A DNA stretch of 64,000 nt, taken from positions 310,001 to 374,000 of the forward strand of contig CBDIDO010000002.1 in NCBI GenBank assembly GCA_965277735.1. The letters run 5' to 3'. A program made the translations under genes and the position numbers. This stretch comes from RH-AL1 sp965277735 (GTDB lineage Bacteria > Pseudomonadota > Alphaproteobacteria > Rhizobiales > Beijerinckiaceae). The notes under the pieces are model-generated. The model saw only the letters and a list, made by a program, of their open reading frames with translations, was not told where the DNA came from and did no database searches. Shown in pieces: positions 42,890-51,486 of the stretch; positions within the stretch are counted from its first letter, which is position 1, and each line of letters begins with the position of its first letter.

Positions 42890-42974
42890 CGGGAGTGCCA
42901 CCCCGATCACGACGCATGGTTGTCTCCTCCATCCGAAGGCAACCTATCACAGCGCCGCTGGGTCACACTTCCTC

Positions 42975-43075
42975 GGCCACCAGGTGATCCCGCGCATCGG
43001 CATGGAAGCGCTCATCTCCACCCAGGAGGGCGCCCCGACCACTGCTTCATCACCGCGATCGTCCCGGACCCCACC
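42975..43075 (+). pseudogene. vgrG remnant 2 (short, frameshifted)
   Basis: About 100 bp resemble the GHQVIPRIGMEA segment onward of vgrG (compare 42662-42760), but the end is in another frame: a base is missing near 43033 relative to remnant 1. It lies about 30 bp before the Pho box of pstS and marks the right edge of the cassette. Confidence 0.75.
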
Positions 43076-43106
43076 ACACGCCCCCGCCTCGTATGCATTT
43101 CAGCGC

Positions 43107-43139
43107 GTGTCACAAAACTGTAATCCCGTCGTCTTAGAA
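43107..43139 (+). promoter_or_regulatory. Pho box and -10 region of pstS
   Basis: Two direct 7-mers, GTGTCAC (43107-43113) and CTGTAAT (43118-43124), are spaced exactly 11 bp apart as in PhoB-binding Pho boxes (consensus CTGTCAT). A -10-like TTAGAA lies at 43134-43139, about 10 bp beyond the second unit, where PhoB replaces the -35 element. PhoB, encoded at the end of this operon, is the expected activator under phosphate limitation. Confidence 0.65.
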
Positions 43140-43224
43140 GGCTCTTGGAGCCGACCTACGAGTCCGCGCGGCCGCCCGCCCCCAGGCCGGTCCCCGAACG
43201 ATCCCTCACCACGAGGCTACCCTC

Positions 43225-44271
43225 ATGACATCTCACGTTCTCCTTCGCGTCGCCCTGGCTGGCGCGGTGTCCTGCGCCGCGGCGCTGTCGGCCCAGGCCG
43301 CCGAAATCTCCGGCGCCGGCGCCACGTTCCCCTATCCGATCTATGCCAAGTGGGCGGAATCCTACCAGAAGGTCGGCGGCGTCCAGCTGAACTACCAGGC
43401 GATCGGCTCGGGCGGCGGCATCAAGCAGATCAAGGCGCGTCTCGTGACCTTCGGCGCCAGCGACAAGCCGCTGAAGCAGGAAGACCTCGCCGCCGCCAAG
43501 CTCGTGCAGTTCCCGATGGTGATGGGCGGCATCGTGCCGGTCGTGAACATCGAGGGCGTGGCCCCCGGCTCGCTCACCTTCGACGGCCCGACGCTCGCCA
43601 AGATCTTCATGGGCGAGATCAAGACCTGGGACGACCCGGCGATCGCCAAGCTGAACCCCGGCGTCAAGCTGCCGTCGGCCGGCATCGCCGTCGTGCATCG
43701 CTCGGACGGCTCGGGCACCACCTTCAACTTCACCGACTACCTCTCCAAGGTCTCGGCCGACTGGAAGAGCAAGGTCGGCGCCGACGCGGCCGTGAAATGG
43801 CCGACCGGCCTCGGCGCGAAGGGCAACGAGGGCGTCGCCGCCAACGTCAAGCAGACCGGCAACTCGATCGGCTACGTCGAGTACGCCTATGCCATGCAGA
43901 ACAAGCTGACCTACGCCGACATGATCAACCATGACGGCCAGAAGGTCGCGCCGGTCGCCGACGCGTTCGCCGCCGCCGCCGCCGGCGCCGATTGGGCGAA
44001 GGCGCCGGGCTTCTACCTGATCCTCACCAACCAGGCCGGTGCCAAGTCGTGGCCGATCACCGCCTCGACCTTCATCCTGATGCCGACCGAGCCGACCGAT
44101 CCGGCCGCCGCCACCGCCGCGCTCAAGTTCTTCGACTGGGCCTACCAGAACGGCGACGACGCCGCGAAGGCGCTCGACTACATCCCGATGCCGAAGAGCG
44201 TCGTCGAGCTGGTCAAGCAGGAATGGTCGACGCAGATCAAGGGCCAGGACGGCAAGCCGCTCCAGTTCTGA
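43225..44271 (+). CDS. pstS: Phosphate ABC transporter, periplasmic binding protein PstS
   Basis: Encodes 348 residues with signal peptide ending AALSAQAA. Phosphate-binding blocks are AEISGAGATFPYPIYAKW, AIGSGGGIKQI, FGASDKPL and VVHRSDGSGTTFNFTDYL. The protein captures inorganic phosphate in the periplasm and delivers it to PstCA. It is preceded by a Pho box. It is the first gene of the transporter operon, followed by an intercistronic hairpin that would let it be made in excess over the membrane subunits. All key blocks are intact. Confidence 0.97.
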   Translation: MTSHVLLRVALAGAVSCAAALSAQAAEISGAGATFPYPIYAKWAESYQKVGGVQLNYQAIGSGGGIKQIKARLVTFGASDKPLKQEDLAAAKLVQFPMVMGGIVPVVNIEGVAPGSLTFDGPTLAKIFMGEIKTWDDPAIAKLNPGVKLPSAGIAVVHRSDGSGTTFNFTDYLSKVSADWKSKVGADAAVKWPTGLGAKGNEGVAANVKQTGNSIGYVEYAYAMQNKLTYADMINHDGQKVAPVADAFAAAAAGADWAKAPGFYLILTNQAGAKSWPITASTFILMPTEPTDPAAATAALKFFDWAYQNGDDAAKALDYIPMPKSVVELVKQEWSTQIKGQDGKPLQF

Positions 44272-44283
44272 TCCACTAACGCA

Positions 44284-44314
44284 GCGGCCGGAGGGTCTTG
44301 CGCCCTCCGGTCGC
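44284..44314 (+). terminator. Intercistronic hairpin between pstS and pstC
   Basis: GCGGCCGGAGGG and CCCTCCGGTCGC form a 12-base-pair stem (one G-U pair) with a seven-base loop. There is no strong U-run, so it probably protects pstS mRNA or stops only part of transcription. Confidence 0.65.
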
Positions 44315-44354
44315 CTCGTTTCGATAAATCAAGGTCACGCGTTTGGAGAACCCG

Positions 44355-45347
44355 TTGGTCGACCTCGCCGCCCGACAACAATCGATCGCCGCGCCCACCG
44401 TCTACGATCGCGCCAAGGCGCTGGGTCGCTTCAAGACGTCCGACGACGTCTTCCGCATCCTGACGCTGTCCGCCGCCATCCTGGTCCTGTTGCTGCTCGG
44501 CGGCGTCATCGGCTCGCTGATCTGGGGCTCGCTGCCGGTCTTCCAGGCGTTCGGCTTCCACTTCCTCGTCTCGACCGACTGGGATCCCGCCAACGACGTC
44601 TACGGCGCCGCAACGGCGATCTACGGCACCATCGTCACCTCGATCATCGCGCTCGCCATCGCGATCCCGATCGGGCTCGGCATCGCGATCTTCCTCTCCG
44701 AGCTGTGCACGCCGCGGCTGCGCCAGCCGATCGGCATCGCCATCGAGCTGCTCGCCGGCATCCCCTCGATCATCTACGGCATCTGGGGCTTCTTCATCCT
44801 GAAGCCGCTGCTGCAGGCCTATGTCGAGCCGGCGATCATGAAGGTGACGGGGCCGATCCCCGGCCTCAACATCATCTTCGCCGGGCCTGCCTACGGCACC
44901 GACATCTTCACCGCCGGCTTCATCCTGGCGATCATGGTGCTGCCCTTCATCAGCTCGATCTCGCGCGACGTCTTCGCGACCGTGCCACCGATGCTGAAGG
45001 AGAGCGCCTACGGGCTCGGCTTCACCACCCGCGAGGTCGTGTCGCGCGTCATCATCCCCTACACGCGCATCGGCATCATAGGCGGCGTCATGCTGGCGCT
45101 CGGCCGTGCGCTCGGCGAGACGATGGCCGTCACCTTCGTCATCGGCAACGCGCACAATATCTCAGCCTCGCTGTTCCAGCCCGGCACCTCGATCTCGGCG
45201 ACGATCGCCAGCGAGTTCGCCGAGGCCGACCGCGGCCTCTACACCTCGGCGCTGATCGCGCTCGGCCTCATCTTGTTCGGCATCACCTTCGTGATCCTGG
45301 CGATCGCGCGCTTCATGCTGATGCGCATCGAAAAGAAGGCGCGCTGA
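44355..45347 (+). CDS. pstC: Phosphate ABC transporter permease PstC
   Basis: Encodes about 330 residues with six membrane segments, starting with ILTLSAAILVLLLLGGVIGS. The BPD permease loop is ESAYGLGFTTREVVSRVIIPY, followed by LGRALGETMAVTFVIGN. It forms the inner-membrane channel with PstA. No ATG is near the 5' end. TTG 44355 is preferred because GGAG lies six bases upstream; TTG 44343 would add four residues. A TTG start would reduce translation relative to pstS. It is one base away from pstA. Confidence 0.95.
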   Translation: MVDLAARQQSIAAPTVYDRAKALGRFKTSDDVFRILTLSAAILVLLLLGGVIGSLIWGSLPVFQAFGFHFLVSTDWDPANDVYGAATAIYGTIVTSIIALAIAIPIGLGIAIFLSELCTPRLRQPIGIAIELLAGIPSIIYGIWGFFILKPLLQAYVEPAIMKVTGPIPGLNIIFAGPAYGTDIFTAGFILAIMVLPFISSISRDVFATVPPMLKESAYGLGFTTREVVSRVIIPYTRIGIIGGVMLALGRALGETMAVTFVIGNAHNISASLFQPGTSISATIASEFAEADRGLYTSALIALGLILFGITFVILAIARFMLMRIEKKAR

Positions 45348-45348
45348 C

Positions 45349-46188
45349 ATGGACCTGCTCGCCTCGCGCCGCCTGAAGAACAACATCTACGTCAGCCTCT
45401 GCTACGCGGCCTCGGCGTTCGGGCTGGCCTTCCTCGCCTGGATCATCGCGATCCTGCTGATGAAGGGCCTCGCCGGCATCACCCCGTCGCTGTTCGTCAC
45501 CCGCACGCTGTCGCCCGGCAGCGGCGGCGGTCTCGCCAACGCGATCATCGGCTCGATCCTGATGACCTTGATGGGCACGGTGGTCGGCACGCCGATCGGC
45601 ATCCTCGCCGGCACCTATCTCGCCGAATACGGCACCGGCTCGAAGCTCGCCTTCGTGGTGCGCTTCATCAACGACATCCTGCTGTCGGCACCGTCGATCG
45701 TCATCGGCCTGTTCGTCTACCAGATCGTCGTCGTGCCGATGGGCCATTTCTCCGGCCTCGCCGGCGGCATCGCGCTGGCGATCATCGTCATCCCGGTCGT
45801 CGTGCGCACGACCGAGGACATGCTGCGGCTGGTGCCGACGCCGCTGCGCGAAGCCTCCTCCGCGCTCGGCATGCCGAAGAGCATGATCGTGCAGCGCATC
45901 GCCTACAAGGCGGCCAGCGCCGGCCTCACCACCGGCGTGCTGCTCGCGGTCGCCCGCATCTCCGGCGAGACCGCGCCGCTGCTGTTCACCGCGCTGAACA
46001 ATTCCTACACCTCGTGGAACATGACGGCGCAGATGGCGAGCCTGCCCTACGTGATCTACCAATACGCCGGCTCCGCCTATTCCGACTGGCAGGGCCTCGC
46101 CTGGTCGGGCGCACTCATCATCACACTCGCCGTCCTGACGCTGTCGATCACAGCACGGACGCTCGCGACGCCGAGGGGCAAACGATGA
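45349..46188 (+). CDS. pstA: Phosphate ABC transporter permease PstA
   Basis: Encodes 279 residues with six membrane segments. The permease signature loop is EASSALGMPKSMIVQRIAYK, followed by VARISGETAPLLFTAL, characteristic of PstA. It pairs with PstC. The gene begins one base after the pstC stop and overlaps pstB by 4 bp, so translation is coupled. Length is typical for the shorter PstA type. Confidence 0.96.
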   Translation: MDLLASRRLKNNIYVSLCYAASAFGLAFLAWIIAILLMKGLAGITPSLFVTRTLSPGSGGGLANAIIGSILMTLMGTVVGTPIGILAGTYLAEYGTGSKLAFVVRFINDILLSAPSIVIGLFVYQIVVVPMGHFSGLAGGIALAIIVIPVVVRTTEDMLRLVPTPLREASSALGMPKSMIVQRIAYKAASAGLTTGVLLAVARISGETAPLLFTALNNSYTSWNMTAQMASLPYVIYQYAGSAYSDWQGLAWSGALIITLAVLTLSITARTLATPRGKR

Positions 46189-47021
46189 CACGCAACGAGA
46201 CGAGCGACACGCTGACCGCGCCCAACCCCGCAGCAGCGAGGCCGAACGGCAACAACATCGCCGACCTGCCGGTGAAGATGGATGTCCAGGACCTTCGCTT
46301 CTTCTACGGCGACTCGCTGGCGCTGAAGACGATCAACCTGCCGATCTACACCAACAAGATCACCGCGCTGATCGGCCCGTCGGGCTGCGGAAAGTCGACG
46401 CTGCTGCGCGTCATGAACCGCATGTACGACCTCTACCCGCGCCAGCGCGCCGAGGGTGCGGTGTTGCTCGACGGCAAGAACATCCTCGACAAGGGCCAGG
46501 ATCTGAACCTGCTGCGCGCCCGCGTCGGCATGGTATTCCAGAAGCCGACGCCGTTCCCGATGTCGATCTTCGAGAACATCGCCTTCGGCATCAAGCTCTA
46601 CAACCGCCTGCCGCAGAGCGAGCTCGCCGACCGCGTCGAGGCCGCGCTGCGCGGCGCCGCTCTGTGGAACGAGGTGAAGGACAAGCTGCAGGATTCTGGC
46701 CTCTCGCTCTCCGGTGGCCAGCAGCAGCGCCTCTGCATCGCGCGCACCGTCGCGGTGCAGCCAGAGGTGATCCTGTTCGACGAGCCGTGCTCGGCGCTCG
46801 ACCCGATCTCGACGCTCAAGGTCGAGGAGCTGATGGACGAGCTGGCGGCGAAATACACGCTCGTCATCGTCACGCACTCGATGCAGCAGGCGGCGCGCGT
46901 CTCGACCTACACGGCCTTCATGTATCTCGGCGAGCTGATCGAATACGGCGACACCAAGCGCATGTTCACCTCGCCGGAAAAGCAGCAGACGCAGGACTAC
47001 ATCACCGGCCGCTTCGGCTGA
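46185..47021 (+). CDS. pstB: Phosphate ABC transporter ATPase PstB
   Basis: Encodes 278 residues. Walker A is GPSGCGKST, the Q-loop is VFQKPTPFPMSIFENIAFG, the ABC signature is LSGGQQQRL, Walker B is VILFDEPCSALDP and the H-loop is IVTHSMQQA. It powers phosphate import and takes part in signalling to PhoR through PhoU. An N-terminal ~30-residue extension (TLTAPNPAAARPNGNN) precedes the domain and looks disordered. The ATG overlaps the pstA stop. Confidence 0.97.
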   Translation: MTRNETSDTLTAPNPAAARPNGNNIADLPVKMDVQDLRFFYGDSLALKTINLPIYTNKITALIGPSGCGKSTLLRVMNRMYDLYPRQRAEGAVLLDGKNILDKGQDLNLLRARVGMVFQKPTPFPMSIFENIAFGIKLYNRLPQSELADRVEAALRGAALWNEVKDKLQDSGLSLSGGQQQRLCIARTVAVQPEVILFDEPCSALDPISTLKVEELMDELAAKYTLVIVTHSMQQAARVSTYTAFMYLGELIEYGDTKRMFTSPEKQQTQDYITGRFG

Positions 47022-47050
47022 TTTTTCCTAGACGACACGGGATTCCTTTG

Positions 47051-47758
47051 ATGTCCGACCATATCGTCAAGGCCTACGACAAGGAGCTCGATCTCCTCAG
47101 CCGCAAGATCGCGGAGATGGGCGGCATCGCCGAGAAGATGCTGTCGGACGCGATGGACGCGCTGTCGGACCTCGATGCCGACCTCGCGCGCGCAACCGTC
47201 GCCGCCGACCCGCGGCTCGACGCGCTGCAGCGCGAGATCGAGGAGCACGCGATCATGACGATCGCGCGCCGCCAGCCGATGGCGGTCGACCTGCGCGAGA
47301 TCGTCGCCGCGATCCGCATCTCGGCCGATCTCGAGCGCGTCGGCGACCTCGCCAAGAACATCGCCAAGCGCGCCGTCATCATCGCCGCTGAGGCGCGGCT
47401 GCCGCGCGCGATCATCGGGCTGAAGTCGATGAACGAGGCGGCGGCGCTCCTGCTCAAGGACGTGCTCGACGCCTACGCGCATCGCGAGGTCGACCGGGCG
47501 CGCGATGTGTGGACGCGCGACACCGAGCTCGACGCGCTCGAGGATTCGGTGTTCCGCGATCTCCTCACCTTCATGATGGAGGATCCGCGCAACATCTCGT
47601 TCTGCACGCATCTCCTGTTCTGCTCGAAGAACATCGAGCGCATCGGCGATCACGCGACCAACATCGCCGAGACCATCGTCTATCTCGTGACCGGCGAGGC
47701 GCTGCCGGTTGATCGCCCGAAGGGGCGGTCGTTCACGAGCCTGCCGCAAGACGCCTGA
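47051..47758 (+). CDS. phoU: Phosphate signalling protein PhoU
   Basis: Encodes 235 residues made of two three-helix bundles, each with the metal-binding pattern: RISADLERVGDLAKNIAKR in the first and CSKNIERIGDHATNIAE in the second. PhoU links the Pst transporter to PhoR and keeps the regulon off when phosphate is plentiful. It lies 29 bp after pstB and 11 bp before phoB. Both metal clusters appear intact. Confidence 0.96.
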   Translation: MSDHIVKAYDKELDLLSRKIAEMGGIAEKMLSDAMDALSDLDADLARATVAADPRLDALQREIEEHAIMTIARRQPMAVDLREIVAAIRISADLERVGDLAKNIAKRAVIIAAEARLPRAIIGLKSMNEAAALLLKDVLDAYAHREVDRARDVWTRDTELDALEDSVFRDLLTFMMEDPRNISFCTHLLFCSKNIERIGDHATNIAETIVYLVTGEALPVDRPKGRSFTSLPQDA

Positions 47759-47769
47759 CCTGACGCCCC

Positions 47770-48513
47770 ATGGAAACCCTGGCCGACAAGACCTCCCGCG
47801 CCGCTGCGACCCAGACCGGGACGCCGCGTATCCTCGTCGTCGAGGATGAGGAGACCCTCTCGCTCCTGCTCTCGTACAACCTCGAGAGCGAGGGCTTTAC
47901 CGTCGAATGCGTCGAGCGCGGCGACGAAGCCGACATTCGTTTGCAGGAAAACCCGCCGGACCTCGTCATCCTCGACTGGATGCTGCCCGGTGTCTCCGGC
48001 CTCGAGATCTGCCGCCGCATGCGCGCGCGCCAGGCGACCCGCTCGCTGCCGGTCATCATGCTGACCGCGCGCGGCGAGGAGGGCGAGCGCGTGCGTGGCC
48101 TCTCGACGGGCGCCGACGACTACATCGTCAAGCCGTTCTCGGTGCCGGAGCTGATCGCCCGCGTGCGCGCGCTGCTGCGCCGCGCCAGCCCCGATCGCGT
48201 CGCCTCGCGGCTCAACGCCGGCGACCTCGAGCTCGACCGGCAGAGCTGGCGCGTCCATCGCGGCCGCCGCACGATCCATCTCGGCCCGACCGAGTTCCGC
48301 CTGCTCGAGTACCTGATGGCCAAGCCCGGCCGCGTGTTTTCCCGCGCGCAGCTGCTCGACAGCGTCTGGGGCCTGTCCGTCGAGATCGACGAGCGCACCG
48401 TCGACGTCCATGTTGGGCGCCTGCGCAAGGCGCTGAGCCAGGACGGCGAGCCCGACCCGATCCGCACCGTCCGCGGCGCCGGCTACGCGTTCGACGAGAC
48501 GTTCGGCGGCTGA
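47770..48513 (+). CDS. phoB: Phosphate response regulator PhoB
   Basis: Encodes 247 residues. The receiver domain starts ILVVEDEETLSLLL (acidic cluster 25-27), has the phospho-acceptor Asp69 in VILDWMLPG, and the conserved Thr and Lys in MLTARGEEGE and DYIVKPFS. A winged-helix OmpR/PhoB DNA-binding domain follows (LGPTEFRLLEYLM; DERTVDVHVGRLRKAL). The first ~18 residues are a disordered extension beyond the usual PhoB start. It is the last gene of the phosphate operon and is expected to bind the Pho box at 43107. Confidence 0.95.
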   Translation: METLADKTSRAAATQTGTPRILVVEDEETLSLLLSYNLESEGFTVECVERGDEADIRLQENPPDLVILDWMLPGVSGLEICRRMRARQATRSLPVIMLTARGEEGERVRGLSTGADDYIVKPFSVPELIARVRALLRRASPDRVASRLNAGDLELDRQSWRVHRGRRTIHLGPTEFRLLEYLMAKPGRVFSRAQLLDSVWGLSVEIDERTVDVHVGRLRKALSQDGEPDPIRTVRGAGYAFDETFGG

Positions 48514-48549
48514 CGCAATGACGAGCCCTTCTGCAGAGCGTACGCGGCG

Positions 48550-49332
48550 CTAGAGGCTCGGCGCGCGAGACATCGACTCTCGCAGGAACCGAGCGACCTC
48601 GTCAGGCCGCTCCAGCGGCAGCAGATGCTCCGCGCCGGCCAGCTCGATATGGACACGCTCGGCGAGATGCGGCGCCATCAGCCTGGCCTGCGCATCGGGG
48701 CCGAGATCGGCATCCCCCGATCCGCTCAGGATCACCGCCGGCGTGCGCAGCACCCCGATGCGATCGCGCCAATCCTCGCGGCTTCCCTCTCGGAGCCACG
48801 CCTTCCACGCCGCGGGGTTCGCGCGCAGCACGTCGGCGACGGCGAGGTCGCGCACCGCCGGCGGCAACGGCATCCCGCAATTCGTCGCGATGAACGCGCG
48901 CGCTTGCGCTTCTCGCACCGCGTCGGACTGATCGATCCACGCGATCATCTCGGCGCGCTTGGCCTCGTCCATCGGCTCCGGGCGCGGCGGCGAGCCGGCT
49001 AGCAGCGCGATCCCAGCCAGCCCCGCGAGCCCCGCCGCGCCGTCCTCGGCCTGCCGCGACACCGCCAGCGCAACCTTGGCGCCCATGCTGTGCCCGGCGA
49101 TCCACCACGTCTTCGGCGCGGCCTCGGCGATGCGTCGCGCGACCTGCACCGCCATGCCAGCCACATCGGCAGGCGGCAGGTCCGCGGCATCGCCGAAGCC
49201 CGGGAGATCGAGCGCAAGACAACGAACGTCGGGCGCGAGCCGCGCGGCCACAAGCGACCAGCTTCGCGCGCTGCCTCCGAGGAAATGCAAGCAGACAAGC
49301 AATGGCGCTTCGGTGCTCGGGGATTGGATCAT
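48550..49332 (-). CDS. Alpha/beta-hydrolase
   Basis: Encodes 260 residues. The fold is clear: LLVCLHFLGGSARSW carries the oxyanion region, WWIAGHSMGAKVALAV holds the nucleophile Ser in GHSMG, the acid is in ILSGSGDADLG and the His in AGAEHLLPLERP. No signal peptide, so cytoplasmic. The substrate cannot be told; the family includes esterases, lactonases and epoxide hydrolases. It converges with phoB and may be co-transcribed behind the histidine kinase gene 53 bp upstream. Confidence 0.87.
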   Translation of the reverse strand: MIQSPSTEAPLLVCLHFLGGSARSWSLVAARLAPDVRCLALDLPGFGDAADLPPADVAGMAVQVARRIAEAAPKTWWIAGHSMGAKVALAVSRQAEDGAAGLAGLAGIALLAGSPPRPEPMDEAKRAEMIAWIDQSDAVREAQARAFIATNCGMPLPPAVRDLAVADVLRANPAAWKAWLREGSREDWRDRIGVLRTPAVILSGSGDADLGPDAQARLMAPHLAERVHIELAGAEHLLPLERPDEVARFLRESMSRAPSL

Positions 49333-49385
49333 GCAGCCGAACGAGCCACATCATCAAAGGTCGCCGCGACACATCGCGCGCCTAC

Positions 49386-50906
49386 TCACGCCGCGTCGCG
49401 CACGTCGACGTCGAGGCGCGGGAGCACGTCCATCACGCGCTCCGGCGGGAACGTCACGATGACCTCGGTGCCTTCGCGCACCTTGGACTTCAGCGTGAAG
49501 GTGCCGCCGTGCAGCTCGACGAGTCCCTTCACGATCGGCAGGCCGAGGCCGGTGCCCTCCTCCGCCGTCTTGTGCGCCAGGGACCCGCGGCCGAACGAGG
49601 ACATGACGAGCGGGATCTCGCTCTCGGGGATGCCGGCGCCGGTGTCGATGATGGCGAAGAACTGCCGCCCCAGCTCGTCGATGCCGAGGCGGATGCGCAC
49701 CTGGCCGCCCTGCGGCGTGAACTTGATCGCGTTCGAGAGGAGGTTGAGCCCGACCTGGCGCAAAGCGCGCCCGTCCGCCCACAGCCGCGGCAGCCGCGGC
49801 GCCGGCTCCTCGTAGATCTCGATGCCCTTCTTCTTGGCGCGCAGCGCCATCAGGTGGCGGCACTCGTCGAGGATGGCAGCGAGGTCGACCGGCTCCTCGC
49901 GCAGCTCGTAGCGCCCCGCCTCGACGCGCGACAGATCGAGGATCTCGTTGATGAGCATCAAGAGATGCTCGCCCGACGAATGGATGTCGGCGGCATAGCC
50001 CTTGTAGGCCGGGACGGCGTGGCCGCCGAACAGCTCGCTCTTCATCACTTCGGAGAAGCCGAGGATGGCGTTGAGCGGTGTGCGCAGCTCGTGGCTCATC
50101 GTGGCGAGGAAGCGCGACTTGGCGAGGTTCGATTCCTCGGCGCGGTGCCGCGCGAGGTCGCTGTTCACCCGGCTCCGCTCGAGCTCGGCGATGAGCTCGT
50201 CCTTCTCGACCTCGAAGGCGATCGCCTGCAGCGCCGCTGCGTGCAGCTTGCGCGACAGATCGATGAAATAGACGAGCGTGCCGAGCGCGAGCACGGCGAT
50301 CAGCCAATCGTTGCCGGTGAGCCCGGCCGGATGCAGCACGGCGAGGATGGCGAGTGTCATCGGCGTCAGGCCACCATAGACCGCGGCCGGCACCGTCGCC
50401 GTCACCGTCGCGTTCATCGCCGCGACGAGGAGGAGCGCGACGAGCATGAAGGTGGCGGCCTGCGGCTCTTCCGGATTCCAGGCGATCAGCACGATGAGCG
50501 CGTACGAAGACCCGAGCACGACCTCGCCGAGCGCGAAAAGCCGCGCCCAGCGCTTCGGCGTCGTCGTGGCCTCCGTCTGCTCGAGGAAGCGGCCGGCGAG
50601 CCGGCTGACCAGCAGCAGCGCGCCGCAGACGAGCCCGACCCAGGCGAGCAGGCTCGGAAGCGGCGCCCACTGCAGCACGACGAGGGCGAGCGCGACCGAC
50701 AGCAAGGCGAGCCCCGGCAGCGCCGCGCGGCGCCGCTCGGCATAGAGCCGCAGGAGCTCGAGATCGAAGGCGCGATAGCCGGTGCCGGACGAGGTCAGCT
50801 TCTCGCGCGCCTCGCGCACATGCAGCGCCACGCGCCGCCGCTCCGCCACGATCCGCGGGTCCGCGCCGCGACCTCGTTCGATCATCTCGGCGGTGACTTC
50901 GGACAT
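49386..50906 (-). CDS. Sensor histidine kinase, PleC/PdhS-like
   Basis: Encodes 506 residues. Five or six membrane segments occupy residues ~65-215 (LALLSVALALVVLQW; FMLVALLLVAAMNATVT). A coiled stretch leads into HisKA: RFLATMSHELRTPLNAILGF and SEVMKSELFG, and HATPase_c with GLNLLSNAIKFTP, DTGAGIPESEIP and EGTGLGLPIVKGL. The YKGYAADIHSSGEHLLMLIN block is typical of the PleC/DivJ/PdhS kinases that act on DivK in alphaproteobacterial cell-cycle control. No response regulator is adjacent, so partner assignment is inferred. ATG 50906 is preferred to 50930. Confidence 0.87.
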   Translation of the reverse strand: MSEVTAEMIERGRGADPRIVAERRRVALHVREAREKLTSSGTGYRAFDLELLRLYAERRRAALPGLALLSVALALVVLQWAPLPSLLAWVGLVCGALLLVSRLAGRFLEQTEATTTPKRWARLFALGEVVLGSSYALIVLIAWNPEEPQAATFMLVALLLVAAMNATVTATVPAAVYGGLTPMTLAILAVLHPAGLTGNDWLIAVLALGTLVYFIDLSRKLHAAALQAIAFEVEKDELIAELERSRVNSDLARHRAEESNLAKSRFLATMSHELRTPLNAILGFSEVMKSELFGGHAVPAYKGYAADIHSSGEHLLMLINEILDLSRVEAGRYELREEPVDLAAILDECRHLMALRAKKKGIEIYEEPAPRLPRLWADGRALRQVGLNLLSNAIKFTPQGGQVRIRLGIDELGRQFFAIIDTGAGIPESEIPLVMSSFGRGSLAHKTAEEGTGLGLPIVKGLVELHGGTFTLKSKVREGTEVIVTFPPERVMDVLPRLDVDVRDAA

Positions 50907-51183
50907 GCGGACGGAACTCGAAACCAACACCCGGGACGATGGCGCGGAAACGTTAACGGGGGGCTGACGATGGGATTAAGATTTTGATTCCGGCCCGGCG
51001 TTTTCAAGCCAGGCGCAGCTGCTGAATGGCCCGGCGCTCCCGCTTGTCGGCTGCGATGCGATGTTCGAATTCGATGCATTTGCTGCAGAGAAACGTGACG
51101 GTAGAGGCTCCTGCCTGCAGATAATGCGCGGAACGCGGAGCCACATCCAAGGTTAGCCGCTGAATACGAGCGGGGGAATAATA

Positions 51184-51486
51184 ATGACGGAGCGTAAAGC
51201 GAAGTCGGCATCGCCTTATGCCGATCTAGCATTACCACGCCGTTCGACGCTGACGATTGATTTTCTGGAAGCGAAGGTCGCGCCTCTTCTTGCGATGAGT
51301 GATGAGGAGCTGGATGAGCGCGGCGAGACCGCTCGTCTGCTGCGAACTGTGACGATACCGGAAGCCACGCCGACGCGGAAGGACGGGCCGCATCGGAAGG
51401 CTCGGGTTTCACGATTTGAAACACACCAGCAAAACAGCCGTCCGCGTGCGTCGCTATTCTCCTCTCCGACACCAAAGGAGAATGCG
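51184..51486 (+). other. Possible upstream coding segment fused in frame to the secreted protein
   Basis: ATG 51184 (MTERKAKSASPYADLAL) opens a frame with plausible protein character for about 55 residues (TIDFLEAKVAPLLAMSDEEL; DERGETARLLRTVTIPEA). It then runs without a stop through Arg/Ser-rich sequence into the next gene. It has its own good ribosome site. It could be a gene whose stop was lost, or a chance frame. Confidence 0.35.
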
